Source of the DNA: Malaya genurostris
Lineage: Eukaryota > Arthropoda > Insecta > Diptera > Culicidae
Assembly (NCBI RefSeq): GCF_030247185.1
Contig: NC_080571.1
Coordinates: forward strand, 166,009,547 to 166,073,546
DNA length: 64,000 bases
Reading direction: 5' to 3'
Shown piece by piece: positions 11,049 to 22,323 of the stretch. The first letter of the stretch is position 1; each line of letters starts with the position of its first letter. The translations under genes and the position numbers were made by a program. The notes beneath the pieces are model-generated. The model had not been told where the DNA came from, did no database searches, and saw only the letters and a list, made by a program, of their open reading frames with translations.

Positions 11049-11750
11049 AAGGAATGATGGAAAAACTTCATTTTGGGGGTCTCTGATAAACAATGCATCA
11101 TATCCCGACACCAATGCTTTTTAAAGCGTTCATGTCTTCGACATGTTTTCTTGTTTAAACATCTTCTACAACTTTTTCAAAGGAGTAAATTCTCTATCTC
11201 GTATTGTATGCAAAATAATTTGTTTAACTCACTTGTAGGTGGATTAATGTCAACTTTGATTATATTAAAAGAAGCGGACTGTATCAAACAGAAATTCTTT
11301 TGAAGATATAAAAGATCCAAAATCAACCCCTGAAGCACAACTAAAAAAACGCTTGGGACCACTGTGCTTCGAAACAGGACGAGCGATGTTTATTAAACAT
11401 TAGCCTTCTCCAATAATTATTTCCAATACTTCTTCGGAACATGTAATTGTCAAGTCTCAAGACTTCTCGGTAAAACTTACATCTACACAAATTCAAATTG
11501 TAACTTGAATAAAACTACAATCCGAAAAATAAATCGGACATTCAGTAAGGGAGAGTGTTCGGGTACCGGCACCCTTTTATTTTAAGCTCATAACGTCTGA
11601 CTTAGAGCACATTTTGCGGGCATCTATACATCAATGGAAAGCTAAAGTCCCTAGCTAACTACTGATTAAGAAACTAAGTTGATTCATTTGATTGAAAAAA
11701 AATTCTTATCAATTAAGTAAAGTGATAAATTTGGGCAATTTCGAAAAAGA
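11049..11750. other. No gene seen; low-complexity AT-rich sequence
   Basis: No supported coding or RNA feature. 'tgttcgggtaccggcaccct' at about 11,557 resembles the motif bounding the next unit. Confidence 0.35.
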
Positions 11751-11751
11751 T

Positions 11752-12089
11752 GTTCGGTTACCGGCACCCCAAGAAATTTCGGCAAAATATGAGTAATGCA
11801 TGCAATTATTCGAAAGAAAACTGAAATTTATTCTTTTTGGAGGCGTTTTGGACAAAAGTTTGCATTGTGTGATGGTGACTTCGCCTTGGCTCTCTTGGCC
11901 GATGATTTGGATGGTGGCGCATTTAGCGTTGATTTGGCCGATCTGCCACGTTTTTTCTTAGCCGGAGCATCTGCTGTATGAGCAGCTAAATGTTTAGCAA
12001 AAACTTTGGCTTGCTTTGTCTCGACAGCAGCCGGCATATCCCTGACAATTTTTCACGATTTGTCCAATAAAATGGGGCGCCGGTAACCG
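11752..12089. repeat. Unit bounded by inverted 'gttaccggc' motifs
   Basis: 'ttcggttaccggcacccc' (about 11,754-11,771) and its near reverse complement 'tggggcgccggtaaccgaa' (about 12,071-12,089) face each other across the Lys-rich ORF. This may be a small inverted-repeat element. Confidence 0.4.
11828..12037 (-). CDS. Small Lys/Ala-rich ORF with AT-hook-like motif
   Basis: A 69-residue frame rich in Lys, Ala and Ser, including AKKKRGRSAKS, which resembles an AT-hook core (RGR flanked by basic residues), and SSAKRAKAKSPSH. The composition is like a histone H1 tail or a small chromatin protein. Codon-level evidence for selection cannot be judged from one copy. It sits between inverted 'gttaccggc' motifs, so it may be a captured gene piece or a chance frame. 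The product is not recognised. Confidence 0.25.
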   Translation of the reverse strand: MPAAVETKQAKVFAKHLAAHTADAPAKKKRGRSAKSTLNAPPSKSSAKRAKAKSPSHNANFCPKRLQKE

Positions 12090-12244
12090 AAATCGGTAGA
12101 CATTTTGAAAATGACAAAACTAATCTTTGGTTGCGAAAAGTTTGATAGCATCTGGTATTAAATCACGAAAAAAAATCGATTTCACCTCACAAATATTCAA
12201 TCCACTCACCATTCCGATTGATACTCTTCAAATTATGATACTAT

Positions 12245-12300
12245 AAACAACCTTTTTTAATCCACCTAGTAGTGCAATGATGCCTTTCTCATATTACTCA
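12245..12300 (-). repeat. Terminal fragment of the mosquito tandem-unit repeat
   Basis: 'aatccacctagtagtgcaat' and 'gatgcctttctcatatt' match the reverse complement of the border at 20,310-20,350 ('aaaggcatcattacactact'). Confidence 0.6.
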
Positions 12301-12398
12301 TTACATCATGAATATAACCGTGAAATTCGCAAAAACAACTGTTTATTGAATAGGAATAGGATAATTTGTTCGGATCTAATCTCACAAACTCTATAAAT

Positions 12399-12655
12399 CC
12401 TAACGATTTATGAATTTTTAGTTTGACGTAAAGCCGCTATGACTAAGTTCAGTTTTTGCAATGACTGAGCGGAAATATATATTGGAGAAGCCAAGTGAAA
12501 GAAAAACTAACAGAAAAGATGAACTTTTGGAAAAAGATACGCTCTCAGAGACAGGACTCGAACCTGCGTTCTTATGCATTCCGTGCATACGCGCTACCAT
12601 TTCGCCACTCTGATCTTGTTTTAGCCACTCCAAAACTCGAAACAGACATAGTAGC
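12399..12655 (-). mobile_element. tRNA-derived SINE, copy 1
   Basis: Nearly identical over about 250 bp to 17,085-17,333. The head, 12,544-12,614 on the minus strand, folds as a 71-nt cloverleaf: acceptor ATCAGAG/CTCTGAG (6 of 7 pairs), A box TGGCGAAATGG, anticodon stem TATGC/GCATA, T stem GCAGG/CCTGT and B box GGTTCGAGTCC. The A and B boxes can recruit RNA polymerase III. The anticodon loop ACGGAAT has C where tRNAs carry the near-invariant U33, and a tRNA-unrelated tail follows, so this is a SINE and not a working tRNA gene. Confidence 0.75.
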
Positions 12656-12812
12656 AACGTACATCGAACATGGTCTACATCCTGGCCGTCACCCGACCGA
12701 TACCTTACATCCAAACATCTTCTCTGTCCATCAAACACTAGTCCTATCGCTTTATACCTATTTCTCCGATCAAGCATTGAGTAAGAGAGTGTATTTATAA
12801 TCGCTTGTCACC
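12656..12812. other. Unassigned flank of the Jockey insertion
   Basis: No gene seen. It includes 'tctccgatcaagcattgagt', which looks like repeat sequence, but no family could be assigned. Confidence 0.3.
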
Positions 12813-12925
12813 TTCTTAATGGTGCATTCGTCATCTAACACTCGATGTGGATAGACGAATAACCTACTACGACTAATTTCGATTTTGTTTTATTTTTTAT
12901 TCGCAGTTGTCTACCTACGCAAGCT

Positions 12926-14082
12926 ATGGGTAAAAACCGCCATAGATCCGAGAAGGATCCAAAGGATGCTAAGCGTCTGAAGCCAAGTGATGTACAGGTA
13001 AACGACCGTTTGCTGAGTAAAAACCAATATGCTGATCTGCCAGTAGATGTCGAAGAGGAACTGCAGAAGAAGGAAAAATGCCGCCTTTCTACCTGAAGGG
13101 CTTCCCACCAACTCTACGCTCGGATTTCAACACACTGATCAGCAAAGGACTACAGGCAACAATCCGTTTATGTACTGAAGGCTACAAAATAACTGTTCCG
13201 GCTTTGAACCACTACAAAGGAGTGGAATGCTATCTGAAGCAGACAAAAGCGGAATACTTCACACACGATATTGCCGCCAACAAACCTATGAAGGTTGTAC
13301 TTCGAGGACTACCCGACATGATGGAAGCCGAACTAAAGCAGGCACTGTCGGAGGCTGGACTAAAGCCTTTGATGGTATTTAAAATGAAGCGACATAATAC
13401 GGACAAAAAGTTTAGAGATCAACTGTACCTGATTCATCTGGAGAAGGGCTCCATCACCATGAGTCAACTGAAAACGATTAAATCGTTATTTCACATAATC
13501 ATCGAATGGCAAAAGTATAAACCGGTACATCGGGATGTCACACAGTGCACGAACTGTTTGAACTACGGCCATGGAGCGAGGAATTGCCACATGAAAAGTC
13601 GGTGCGGGAAATGTGCCGAACCACACAATACCAACGATTGCCTACTAGATGACATCGCTGTAAAATGTGTGAACTGTGATGGCGACCATCCATCTACTAG
13701 CAAATCGTGTCCCAAACGTGCTGAGTTCACAAAAATTCGACAACAGGCGTCCCGCAAACAATCAACGCGCAAGAATGTTCCACAGAAGGATGAAGTTAAT
13801 TTCCCACGGCTCCCACCGAAGAGGGATATTCCGAATTTGCCGCCACTTCCTCGCAGCAATCCAAAAGATTCAGCCGCTGGATCACAAAGAGAATCTTCCT
13901 CAAAAATCCCTCCTGGATGGGGCAATAATCAACCACAAGCAAAGGATGACTCTGGTGATTTATTTTCTGCTGAACAACTGATCGTCATTTTTGAAACAAT
14001 GACAACAAAACTACGAAACTGCAGAACGCGGTTAGATCAAATCAACGCCTTAGGCAAATTCATCATCGAATATGCAATATAA
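12926..14082 (+). CDS. Jockey ORF1, gag-like RNA-binding protein (one frameshift)
   Basis: The true start is probably ATG at 12,926 (MGKNRHRSEKDPKD), 100 bp into the element. That frame hits a stop at 13,094. Homologous sequence continues from 13,078 in the next frame (PPFYLKGFPPTLRSDF), consistent with one base missing in the A-run at 13,074-13,078. The protein ends with three Cys/His knuckles: CTNCLNYGHGARNC, CGKCAEPHNTNDC and CVNCDGDHPSTSKSC. In this family ORF1 forms a ribonucleoprotein with the element RNA. Its stop at 14,080-14,082 overlaps the ORF2 start by 11 bases. Confidence 0.9.
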
Positions 14083-16744
14083 TGAGTTGGTTATAGTAAA
14101 TTGGAATGCTTGCTCACTCAGGAGCAAAACTGCTGAATTGTCCGACTTTCTTCAGAAGAAGAATGCCGATATTGCTATTTTAACTGAAACTCATCTTAAA
14201 CCTGAAATTTCTATTTTTATTTCCAATTACAGGATTCACAGGCTCGACAGGACAACTACCAGAGGAGGGGGAGTTGCCATTGCCGTTAAACGATCCATTC
14301 AGCACAGGCTTCTGTCAGCCTTTAAATTGCAACTTATAGAAGCCATCGGAATTGAGATTACAACGACGATGGGATCCATCATCATCATTGCAGCGTACTA
14401 CCCCAAACAAACAAATCTTCGAGGTGGTACGTGTGCATCATTGAAGCGAGATCTGGCTATGCTCACCCGACGACAGAACAAATTCATCATTGCTGGGGAC
14501 CTGAACGCACGGCATGAGCTGTGGGGAAACAGAAGACAGAATCGAAACGGATTCGTACTTGCCGAAGATTACGAAGCTGAACAATACAACATCTTCGCTC
14601 CGGATCAACCAACGCGACTTTCCAGATCGGGAGTTCATTCCATTTTGGATATATTCATCAGCAACATCGCCATATACAGCTCTCCGGTTGTCTTCTACGA
14701 ACTCTCTTCTGACCACTTTCCAGTAATATTGACGTTGGGATCTTTACCAGAAACAGTGCCTATTCAACCACGGAGGAACTATTATCGCACCGATTGGGTC
14801 CAATATCAACAAATCGCCGACCAACTTATTAATATCGATTTGCCACTTGATTCCCCGATGGAAATCGATGCGGCCCTATCTTGCTTCCAGCATTCAATCA
14901 CAGTCGCTCGTGATAGGACGATTCCAGTACAACATATGCCGAGTTCCTCTCTTCAAATCGACAGTGTCACCAAGAAACTCATCCGACTTCGGAATATCTA
15001 CCGGAGGCAGTATCAACGAACTGGCATTCTAGATAGGAAGACTACTTATAACAACTTAACTAGGATAATCCAGGAAAGGATATCTGAGCTTCGCAACAGG
15101 AACTTCCAGCAAAAGCTTCGAAAAATTCTCCCACATTCAAAGCCCTTCTGGTCCTTAACGAAGGTGCTTAAGAAAAAACCGAAGCCTATTCCTCCTCTGA
15201 TGTCACCCCAGGACGCAGCTGAAGGAATACCTTTAATCACACCAGTAGAGAAGGCAAATGCGCTAGGCCAGCAGTTTGTGTGTTCTCACAATTTAGGACT
15301 CAACATTGTTAGTCCATATGAAAGAGCCGTTGCTGATAGCGTAGCTGAGGTTGACCAATCAGACAGCTTGGTTCCTGAGGAAAGTAGAGTCACTGCGAAT
15401 GAGCTGATGGCTTTTGTGAAAAAATCCAAAAATATGAAGGCCCCCGGTTTCGACAACACATTCAACATTGAGCTGAAACATTTGAGTATTCGCTCATTTA
15501 TCTTCTTAGCTAAACTTTTTAACAGGTGCTGGGAGCTTGGTTACTTCCCTTCAATGTGGAAGTTAGCTAAAGTTATCCCAGTTTTGAAACCGGGGAAAGA
15601 TCCTTCCTTTTCCAAGAGCTATCGGCCCATCAGCTTACTCTCTGCCCTATCCAAGCTGTTTGAAAAGTCAATACAAAGGCAAATTCTTGCTTTCGCAGAT
15701 GAACAGGATATATTTCTGGAAGAACAGTTTGGGTTCCGGAAAGGAAGATCCACCATCCACCAACTCACAAGGGTTAACAACGTCATCCAGCAAAACAAAT
15801 CAGTGTCCAAAACGACTGCCATGGCAATATTGGATATTGAAAAGGCATTCGATAATGTGTGGCACGATGGACTGGTGTTCAAACTGCATCGGTATAATTT
15901 TCCCATGTATCTTATTAAAATTATCAAAAATTATCTTGCAGATAGAGCATTCCAGGTTTCTCTGAAAAATGCACTTTCAGAAAGATTTACTATTCCTGCT
16001 GGTGTACCCCAGGGAAGTATCCTAGGTCCCATTCTATACAACATTTTCACATCAGACATCCCACCTCTTCCAGGTGGTGGTGTTCTGTCACAATTTGCTG
16101 ATGATACTGCCATTCTTTACAATGGTCGTGCCATTAATGCTCTGAAAAATAAACTACAGACAGGTCTGGACGCTTTAACGGAATATTTTACAAGCTGGAA
16201 AATTGTGATCAATGCAGCAAAAACTCAGGTCATCTTGTTTCCACATTCAAGATCTCCAAAACTTGTTCCATCAGACGAATGCAGAATACGATTCGGTGAT
16301 GAGGTCATTCAATGGTCCGATGAAGTTATCTATCTAGGACTCACCTTTGACAGACATCTGATATTCAGATCACATGTTAACAAAATCGTTCAAAAATGCA
16401 GCATACTCATTAGGTCTCTGTATCCGCTGATTTGTAGAACATCTAAACTATGCCTGAAGAATCAGATGGCTGTCTATAAACAAATCATCTACCCCGCAAT
16501 TGAATACGCAGTCCCTGTTTGGCGGGGTTGTGCACGAACACACAAACTTAGGCTTCAACGCATTCAAAGTAAGATCTTAAAGATGATTCTAAATCTACCC
16601 CCTTGGACAAGGACTAGTGAAGTACATGAGATTGCCTCACTGGATATACTAGAACAAAAATTCGAACAATACTGCACGAAATTTGAAGAGAGGTGCTCAA
16701 TCTCTGAAATACAAATAATTCAAAATTTGTACGTATTAGGTTAG
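14072..16744 (+). CDS. Jockey ORF2, endonuclease-reverse transcriptase (intact)
   Basis: The frame is 890 residues with no internal stop, a typical size for Jockey ORF2. The N-terminal endonuclease has NWNACSLRSK, TETHL (Glu), GDLNARHELWGN and SSDHFPV. The RT domain has YRPISLLSALSKLFEK, ILDIEKAFDNVWH, AGVPQGSILGPILYNIF and the catalytic FADDTAILY. There is no RNase H, as usual in this clade. The enzyme nicks the target and reverse-transcribes the element RNA there. The ATG at 14,072 overlaps the ORF1 stop, which suggests reinitiation or coupled translation. With all key residues present this protein may be active. Confidence 0.95.
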   Translation: MQYNELVIVNWNACSLRSKTAELSDFLQKKNADIAILTETHLKPEISIFISNYRIHRLDRTTTRGGGVAIAVKRSIQHRLLSAFKLQLIEAIGIEITTTMGSIIIIAAYYPKQTNLRGGTCASLKRDLAMLTRRQNKFIIAGDLNARHELWGNRRQNRNGFVLAEDYEAEQYNIFAPDQPTRLSRSGVHSILDIFISNIAIYSSPVVFYELSSDHFPVILTLGSLPETVPIQPRRNYYRTDWVQYQQIADQLINIDLPLDSPMEIDAALSCFQHSITVARDRTIPVQHMPSSSLQIDSVTKKLIRLRNIYRRQYQRTGILDRKTTYNNLTRIIQERISELRNRNFQQKLRKILPHSKPFWSLTKVLKKKPKPIPPLMSPQDAAEGIPLITPVEKANALGQQFVCSHNLGLNIVSPYERAVADSVAEVDQSDSLVPEESRVTANELMAFVKKSKNMKAPGFDNTFNIELKHLSIRSFIFLAKLFNRCWELGYFPSMWKLAKVIPVLKPGKDPSFSKSYRPISLLSALSKLFEKSIQRQILAFADEQDIFLEEQFGFRKGRSTIHQLTRVNNVIQQNKSVSKTTAMAILDIEKAFDNVWHDGLVFKLHRYNFPMYLIKIIKNYLADRAFQVSLKNALSERFTIPAGVPQGSILGPILYNIFTSDIPPLPGGGVLSQFADDTAILYNGRAINALKNKLQTGLDALTEYFTSWKIVINAAKTQVILFPHSRSPKLVPSDECRIRFGDEVIQWSDEVIYLGLTFDRHLIFRSHVNKIVQKCSILIRSLYPLICRTSKLCLKNQMAVYKQIIYPAIEYAVPVWRGCARTHKLRLQRIQSKILKMILNLPPWTRTSEVHEIASLDILEQKFEQYCTKFEERCSISEIQIIQNLYVLG

Positions 16745-17084
16745 GGATAGTTATAAGTAGGTAGACATTTTATAAATAATTAAAATAAATATTATGATTA
16801 AACATTAGTATGTAAAACAAGAGTAACTAAAACACCTAATATTAATAACGAATCGTATGAACAACAAAGATGAAAGGCCAAAGGGTCAAAACACTTGTAC
16901 TGTAAAATGTTGATGTAATACACAAAAATAAGATTAATAAACAGATATTTATGCAAAAAAAAATTCTTAATGGTGCCAGTCGCTGGCTGGACATCGTCAG
17001 CGACAGACCCCTATGAAGGTTGTATTGATTGTCTGCCCTTTCCTACCAGAAGCAGATTGTTACGGAAAATCAAACCGCAATTGT

Positions 17085-17333
17085 TTTTAACGATTTATTA
17101 ATTTTTAGTTTGACGTAAAGCCGCCATGACTAAGTTCAGTTTTTGCAATGACTGAGCGGAAATATATATTGGAGAAGCCAAGTGAAAGAAAAACTAACAG
17201 AAAAGATGAATTTTTGGAAAAAGATACGCTCTCAGAGACAGGACTCGAACCTGCGTTCTTATGCATTCCGTGCATACGCGCTACCATTTCGCCACTCTGA
17301 TCTTGTTTTAGCCACTCCAAAACTCGAAACAGA
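17085..17333 (-). mobile_element. tRNA-derived SINE, copy 2
   Basis: Near-identical to 12,399-12,655, with the tRNA-like head at 17,231-17,301 in the same orientation. It lies just beyond the 3' TSD of the Jockey element. Confidence 0.75.
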
Positions 17334-17337
17334 CGTA

Positions 17338-17420
17338 GCGCGTATGCACGAAATGCATAAGAACGCAGGTTCGAGTCCTGTCTCTGAGAGCGTATCTTTT
17401 TCCAAAAATTCATCTTTTCT
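17338..17420 (+). repeat. Inverted partial SINE copy forming a snapback with copy 2
   Basis: This 83-bp segment is the reverse complement of about 17,201-17,283 with very few differences (GAA in place of GGA in the anticodon-like loop). The two arms enclose about 55 nt and could form a long hairpin in transcripts from either strand. Confidence 0.8.
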
Positions 17421-17429
17421 ATAAATCCT

Positions 17430-18900
17430 GTTTAACCTGTTGTTCCGGAACCGAAAGTAGTATCCACAACAAATTAAGGAATTCCGTATGAAACTGTAAG
17501 ACTTTTCTTTTGAACCTATAAGTTTGTGAAAATCTATTCGGCCATCTCCAAGAAAAGTGAGTGCAGTTTCTAATCACAATTTCCAATTCTCCCGAAACCG
17601 GATTCAGATGAACGAAATAGCCGAAGTTGGTTCGTTTGCTACCAACAAATATGACCTACAAATTGGAACAGTTTTGAACGTAGTTAAACTTATACTTACT
17701 ATCTCATGCTCTATTTCGTTTAAACCAATTAAACTAAATCTAACGAAACGAACCTGCGTTTCTGTTACTACTGCGTGCTAAACAGCATGAATCAACAGCA
17801 TGAAACATGTAGTAGGATTGTAATTATTATTATTGACATCACTACACAACGTGTACGTAAGCACGCCTTGTTCGTTTTGTGTTTTCTTCTTCTTTCGGTG
17901 TTGTACATATTGTCATTCTATATGGCGATTTGAAAACTTTGACACTCATCGCCCTGTAACTGCGGAAGTCGGATCCGAATGAAATTTCACAGTAGGTTTA
18001 AAGACAGTATGGACTTCAATTCAAATCAAGATTTGTGAAAATCGGTTCAACCATCGCAGAGAAATCGAAGTGAATTTAGTTTTAGGAGTTTTTCTTCTCC
18101 ACTTTCGGTGCTCTCGGAACAGGAAAAGAGGGGACCAGTAGTGCCGAATTAAGTTTTTATGCCCACAAGCTCTGCAAACTAGAAGAATTTATCAGACAGT
18201 TTTATGGGATTTGTACCTGTTTTTAACCAACGTTCGTGGAAAAATACTAATAAAATTGGTAATTTTCCACTTATCACGCTTTAGTTCCGGAACCGGAAGT
18301 CGAATCCAGATAAAATAATCCAAAAATTTTTAGGATATTATAAGACCTTTCATTTGAATCTAAGTTTGCGAAAATCGGTTGAATTGTTTCAGAGATAATT
18401 GAGTGTAAACTTTTTCTCAAATTTTCACATATTACCATATAACTCCGGAACCGGAAGTCACATGCAAACGAAATTCAATAGCAAGCTATGGGACCATAAT
18501 ACCTTTTATTTGAATCTTAGTTTGTGAAAATCGGTTCAGCCATCTCTGAAAAAGGGGAGTGCATATTTTTTTCACTTTTTTGGTACATATCATCCTATAT
18601 CTCCGGAACCGGAAGTCGGATCGGAATGAAATTCAACAGCAGGCTATGGGACTATGAGACCTTTCATTTGAATCTTTGTTTGTGAAAATCGGTTCGGCCA
18701 TCTCTGAGAAAAGTGAGTGCATATTTTTGTTACATACACACACACACATACACACACACACATGAACGGACACACACACACACACACAGACATTTGCTCA
18801 GTTCGTCGAGCTGAGTCGAATGGTATATGACATTCGGGCCTCGGTTAAAAAATCGATTTTCACAGTGATTGCATAGCCTTTCTATATGAGAAAGGCAAAA
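17430..18900 (+). repeat. Diverged tandem-unit repeat field
   Basis: At least five units occur, starting near 17,436, 17,935, 18,285, 18,440 and 18,600. Each has a 'ccggaaccggaagtcggatc'-like start, 'acctttcatttgaatct' and 'gtgaaaatcggttc'. The last is followed by a CA-rich stretch and the closing module ('ttcgtcgagctgagtcgaat', 'ctatatgagaaaggcaaaaa'). Spacing between the last three units is about 155-160 bp. There is no coding signal. Confidence 0.85.
18725..18791. repeat. (CA)n microsatellite
   Basis: Interrupted CA repeats inside the terminal module of the tandem-unit repeat. Confidence 0.9.
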
Positions 18901-19553
18901 AGTCAGAGAAAAACTTTTGTGTTGATTTTCACGCAATTTAAATTTGTTTTGAACGCAGCAAAAAGTACAAGCATATGTTTGTTCGGTATTCGGTACAAAA
19001 AGAACGTGCTGCTATTACACGCACATGACATTTGTCGGAATGACGCTATCTGCTTTCTGCAAAAGTTACGGTGGGGTGCCGGCAATCGAACACCTTCCCC
19101 TACCCAAATCCGAAACTGATTGCATATTCAAAGAACAAAAAGAACCTGCCACACAGCTGTCACCTTGTTTTAACCAGTATAACATGAAAAACATGTTCGT
19201 GCTTTTATTGCAATATAGTTGCGCTAAGTGGTAGCAGAACTAGTTACAGGTTGCTACTATTAAAGTCAAATAAACTTACTCTCAACTAGTAGCTAGAAGC
19301 ATAGTTGTGATTGAAGATATGTTTGAATTAAGTAACGATAGCTTACAAATTATAATGAATTCAATATGACAAAAAGATGTTGTGATTAGAAACCTACATA
19401 ACTATTTCGTAACTAGATATGTTATGAAGTAACATTGCTGTCATTTTGTTTTAACCAGTATAAGACAATAAAACATATTCGTGCTCTTGTTGCAACATAG
19501 TTTAGGCTTAGTCGTATCAGAACAAAGAAATGGAAGAAAACAAGATAAATATG
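18901..19553. other. No gene seen
   Basis: AT-rich sequence. 'tgttttaaccagtataa' occurs twice (about 19,168 and 19,447), suggesting a local duplication. There is no coding or RNA signature. Confidence 0.35.
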
Positions 19554-19572
19554 CACATATATATATATATAT

Positions 19573-20345
<773 letters not shown>

Positions 20346-20349
20346 TTAA

Positions 20350-21240
20350 AACAGATTTTTGTTTATTATTTACTCTGACTTGCGAAATTTGTGCTTTGGA
20401 TACTACCGTCGACTTGGTTATGTGGACATGTGTTGGATGCCCACGAAAATTTCACGCCACCTGTGTTGGAGTGTCTATTCAGCGAAGTTCACTGCGGAGA
20501 AGTACAGTGAGTCCTGTCAAACGCTTCTTCAGGGAAAAGTGGACTTCAAAAGACTAGTTAAACAACAAAAGCTTCTTGAACGTCAACTCCATTCAAACAC
20601 GGAAGTTGTGCATAAACTTTCGAGACAACAAAAGAAGCCAAGCTTAGTTCATGAGGCTATTGATGCTAAAAACCACAAAAAATTGATTTCATTAAACAAA
20701 AATAGCAGCTTAACCTGCAGCGTTGTTGCCATGTCACCTCATTGTTTGATACAGTAATGCCAGCAATGAAGGAAAATGTGTACAATGACTTAAAAAAGTG
20801 ACTTCCGAATTATCATCTGAGTTACGTGACATGAATAGCAACCTAAACCAGAACAACCAGCTATCTCTTGATATTGCGGTCAGCTGCGTATGGACGTAAG
20901 TTCGACATTGGCAATTGACATTTTTGACGAAATCAGTTTTTGTTAGCACATTTGGTTGCAGCGAAGAAACCTGTGCAAGTACCAGTATCCAATGGCTTAG
21001 GCCTTAATTATGCGGCAGAATTATGCAAAGTATGTGCGTCAGCACCTTTGTACGCCGACTCAATACTCTTGTTTTCAGCGGAATTGACACACCCGTTAGG
21101 AGAAGAAAACGATGACAACTCTGTTGCAGATAATGAATATTATCCAACTACTGCACAACTAAATAAGGAGGTCATAGTTTATGGCCAAAATTTTAGTAGA
21201 ATGAACAGTGCGCGTTGAAAATGAATGAAATTTGTAATAA
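20350..21240 (+). pseudogene. CR1-type LINE ORF1, 5' part with PHD-like finger
   Basis: A frame from about 20,370 reads a Cys/His cluster typical of PHD fingers: LTCEICALDTTVDLVMWTC, then CPRKFHATCVGV. CR1-clade LINEs of insects often carry a PHD finger at the start of ORF1. Downstream the reading is broken by frameshifts. The rest of ORF1 appears to resume at 22,310 after an inserted RTE fragment. The assignment rests on the finger and on the CR1-like sequence downstream. Confidence 0.55.
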
Positions 21241-21379
21241 AATATTAAATTAAATTATTAGTAGATTAAAAATATATTAAATCTTAGCTACAGAAACAAG
21301 GTAAGATGAATGTGTTAGAAGTGAAGAATTTATCGGCAATAATTATAATGTATTCAGATGTGATCGCAATTTATAAATG

Positions 21380-22162
21380 TCTGATAGGATATCTTGTGGT
21401 GGCTCACAGCTATTTCTAAAAGATGCTGGGAACCGACTAAACTCGGTATCCCGTAGAAAAAATCGCCAACAGGAAGACCGAGATCGAGAAGCGATGGAAC
21501 AGCTGTTCCGTGCTAATGACACAAGGAAGTTCTACGAGAAGGTGAACCGTTCGCGCAGAGGCCATGTGCCACAGCCCGATATGTGCAAAGACACCAACAA
21601 GAATCTTCTCATGAACGACTGTGAGGTGATCGAGAGGTGGCGGCAGTATTTTGACGAGCACCTTAATGGCGATGTGGCGGAATACGAAAGTGGCGGCGCG
21701 GTAAAGAACTTGGGAACGCGTGCGGAGGACGATAGACTGTCGGTCCCAGACCTCCAAGAAGTCGAAGAAATGGTAAGCCGGTTGAAAAATAATAAGGCCG
21801 CTGGCGTTGACCAACTACCAAGCGAGCTACTAAAACACGGTGATAATGCACTAGTGAAATCACTGCACTGGGTAGTTACCAAGATCTGGGAGAACGAAAT
21901 ACGTGGAGAAGGCGAATGAACCATGAACTGCACCAGTTGCAAGGAGGACCAACCCTCGTCCAAACGGCGAAGGTCGGGCGGTTACGGTGGGCCGGGCATG
22001 TTGTTAGAATGTCGGAGAACAACCCGGAGAGGCGCGCAGCGGGCAAGATGGTACGATCATATTGAGGACGACCTGCGGACCCTTCGTAGCTACCGAGGCT
22101 GGCGGCGAACAGCCATGAACCGAGTTGAATGCAAACGCCTCATGTATACAGCAGAGACCCGC

Positions 22163-22175
<13 letters not shown>
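21380..22175 (+). pseudogene. RTE-clade LINE fragment with internal deletion
   Basis: The first part (21,377-21,919) reads the region before the RT catalytic core: REAMEQLFRANDTRKFYEKV, ERWRQYFDEHLNGD, RLKNNKAAGVDQLPSELLKH. It then jumps, after KIWENEI, to the far C-terminal tail in shifting frames (GRLRWAGHVVRMSENNPERR; RRGAQRARWYDHIEDDLRTL; YRGWRRTAMNRVE). The whole RT palm is missing, so this is a dead, internally deleted copy. It seems to be inserted in the CR1 ORF1 and ends at the (TA)n tract. Confidence 0.8.

Positions 22176-22323
<148 letters not shown>

Larger units (their letters stand above)
12826..16963 (+). mobile_element. Full-length Jockey-clade non-LTR retrotransposon
   Basis: The element carries two overlapping ORFs, a 5' UTR of about 100 bp, a 3' UTR of about 210 bp and an A-tail ending at 16,963. 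It is flanked by a perfect 13-bp target-site duplication, TTCTTAATGGTGC, at 12,813-12,825 and 16,964-16,976. The TSD fixes both ends, so the 5' end is complete, which is uncommon for LINEs. ORF2 is intact; ORF1 is interrupted by one apparent missing base. Confidence 0.93.

Noticed and set aside
12544..12614. A functional tRNA gene (nominal Ser-GGA) on the minus strand
   Set aside because: The cloverleaf is good, but position 33 is C, there is no long Ser-type variable arm, and the same head plus tail recurs at 17,231. A SINE head explains it better.
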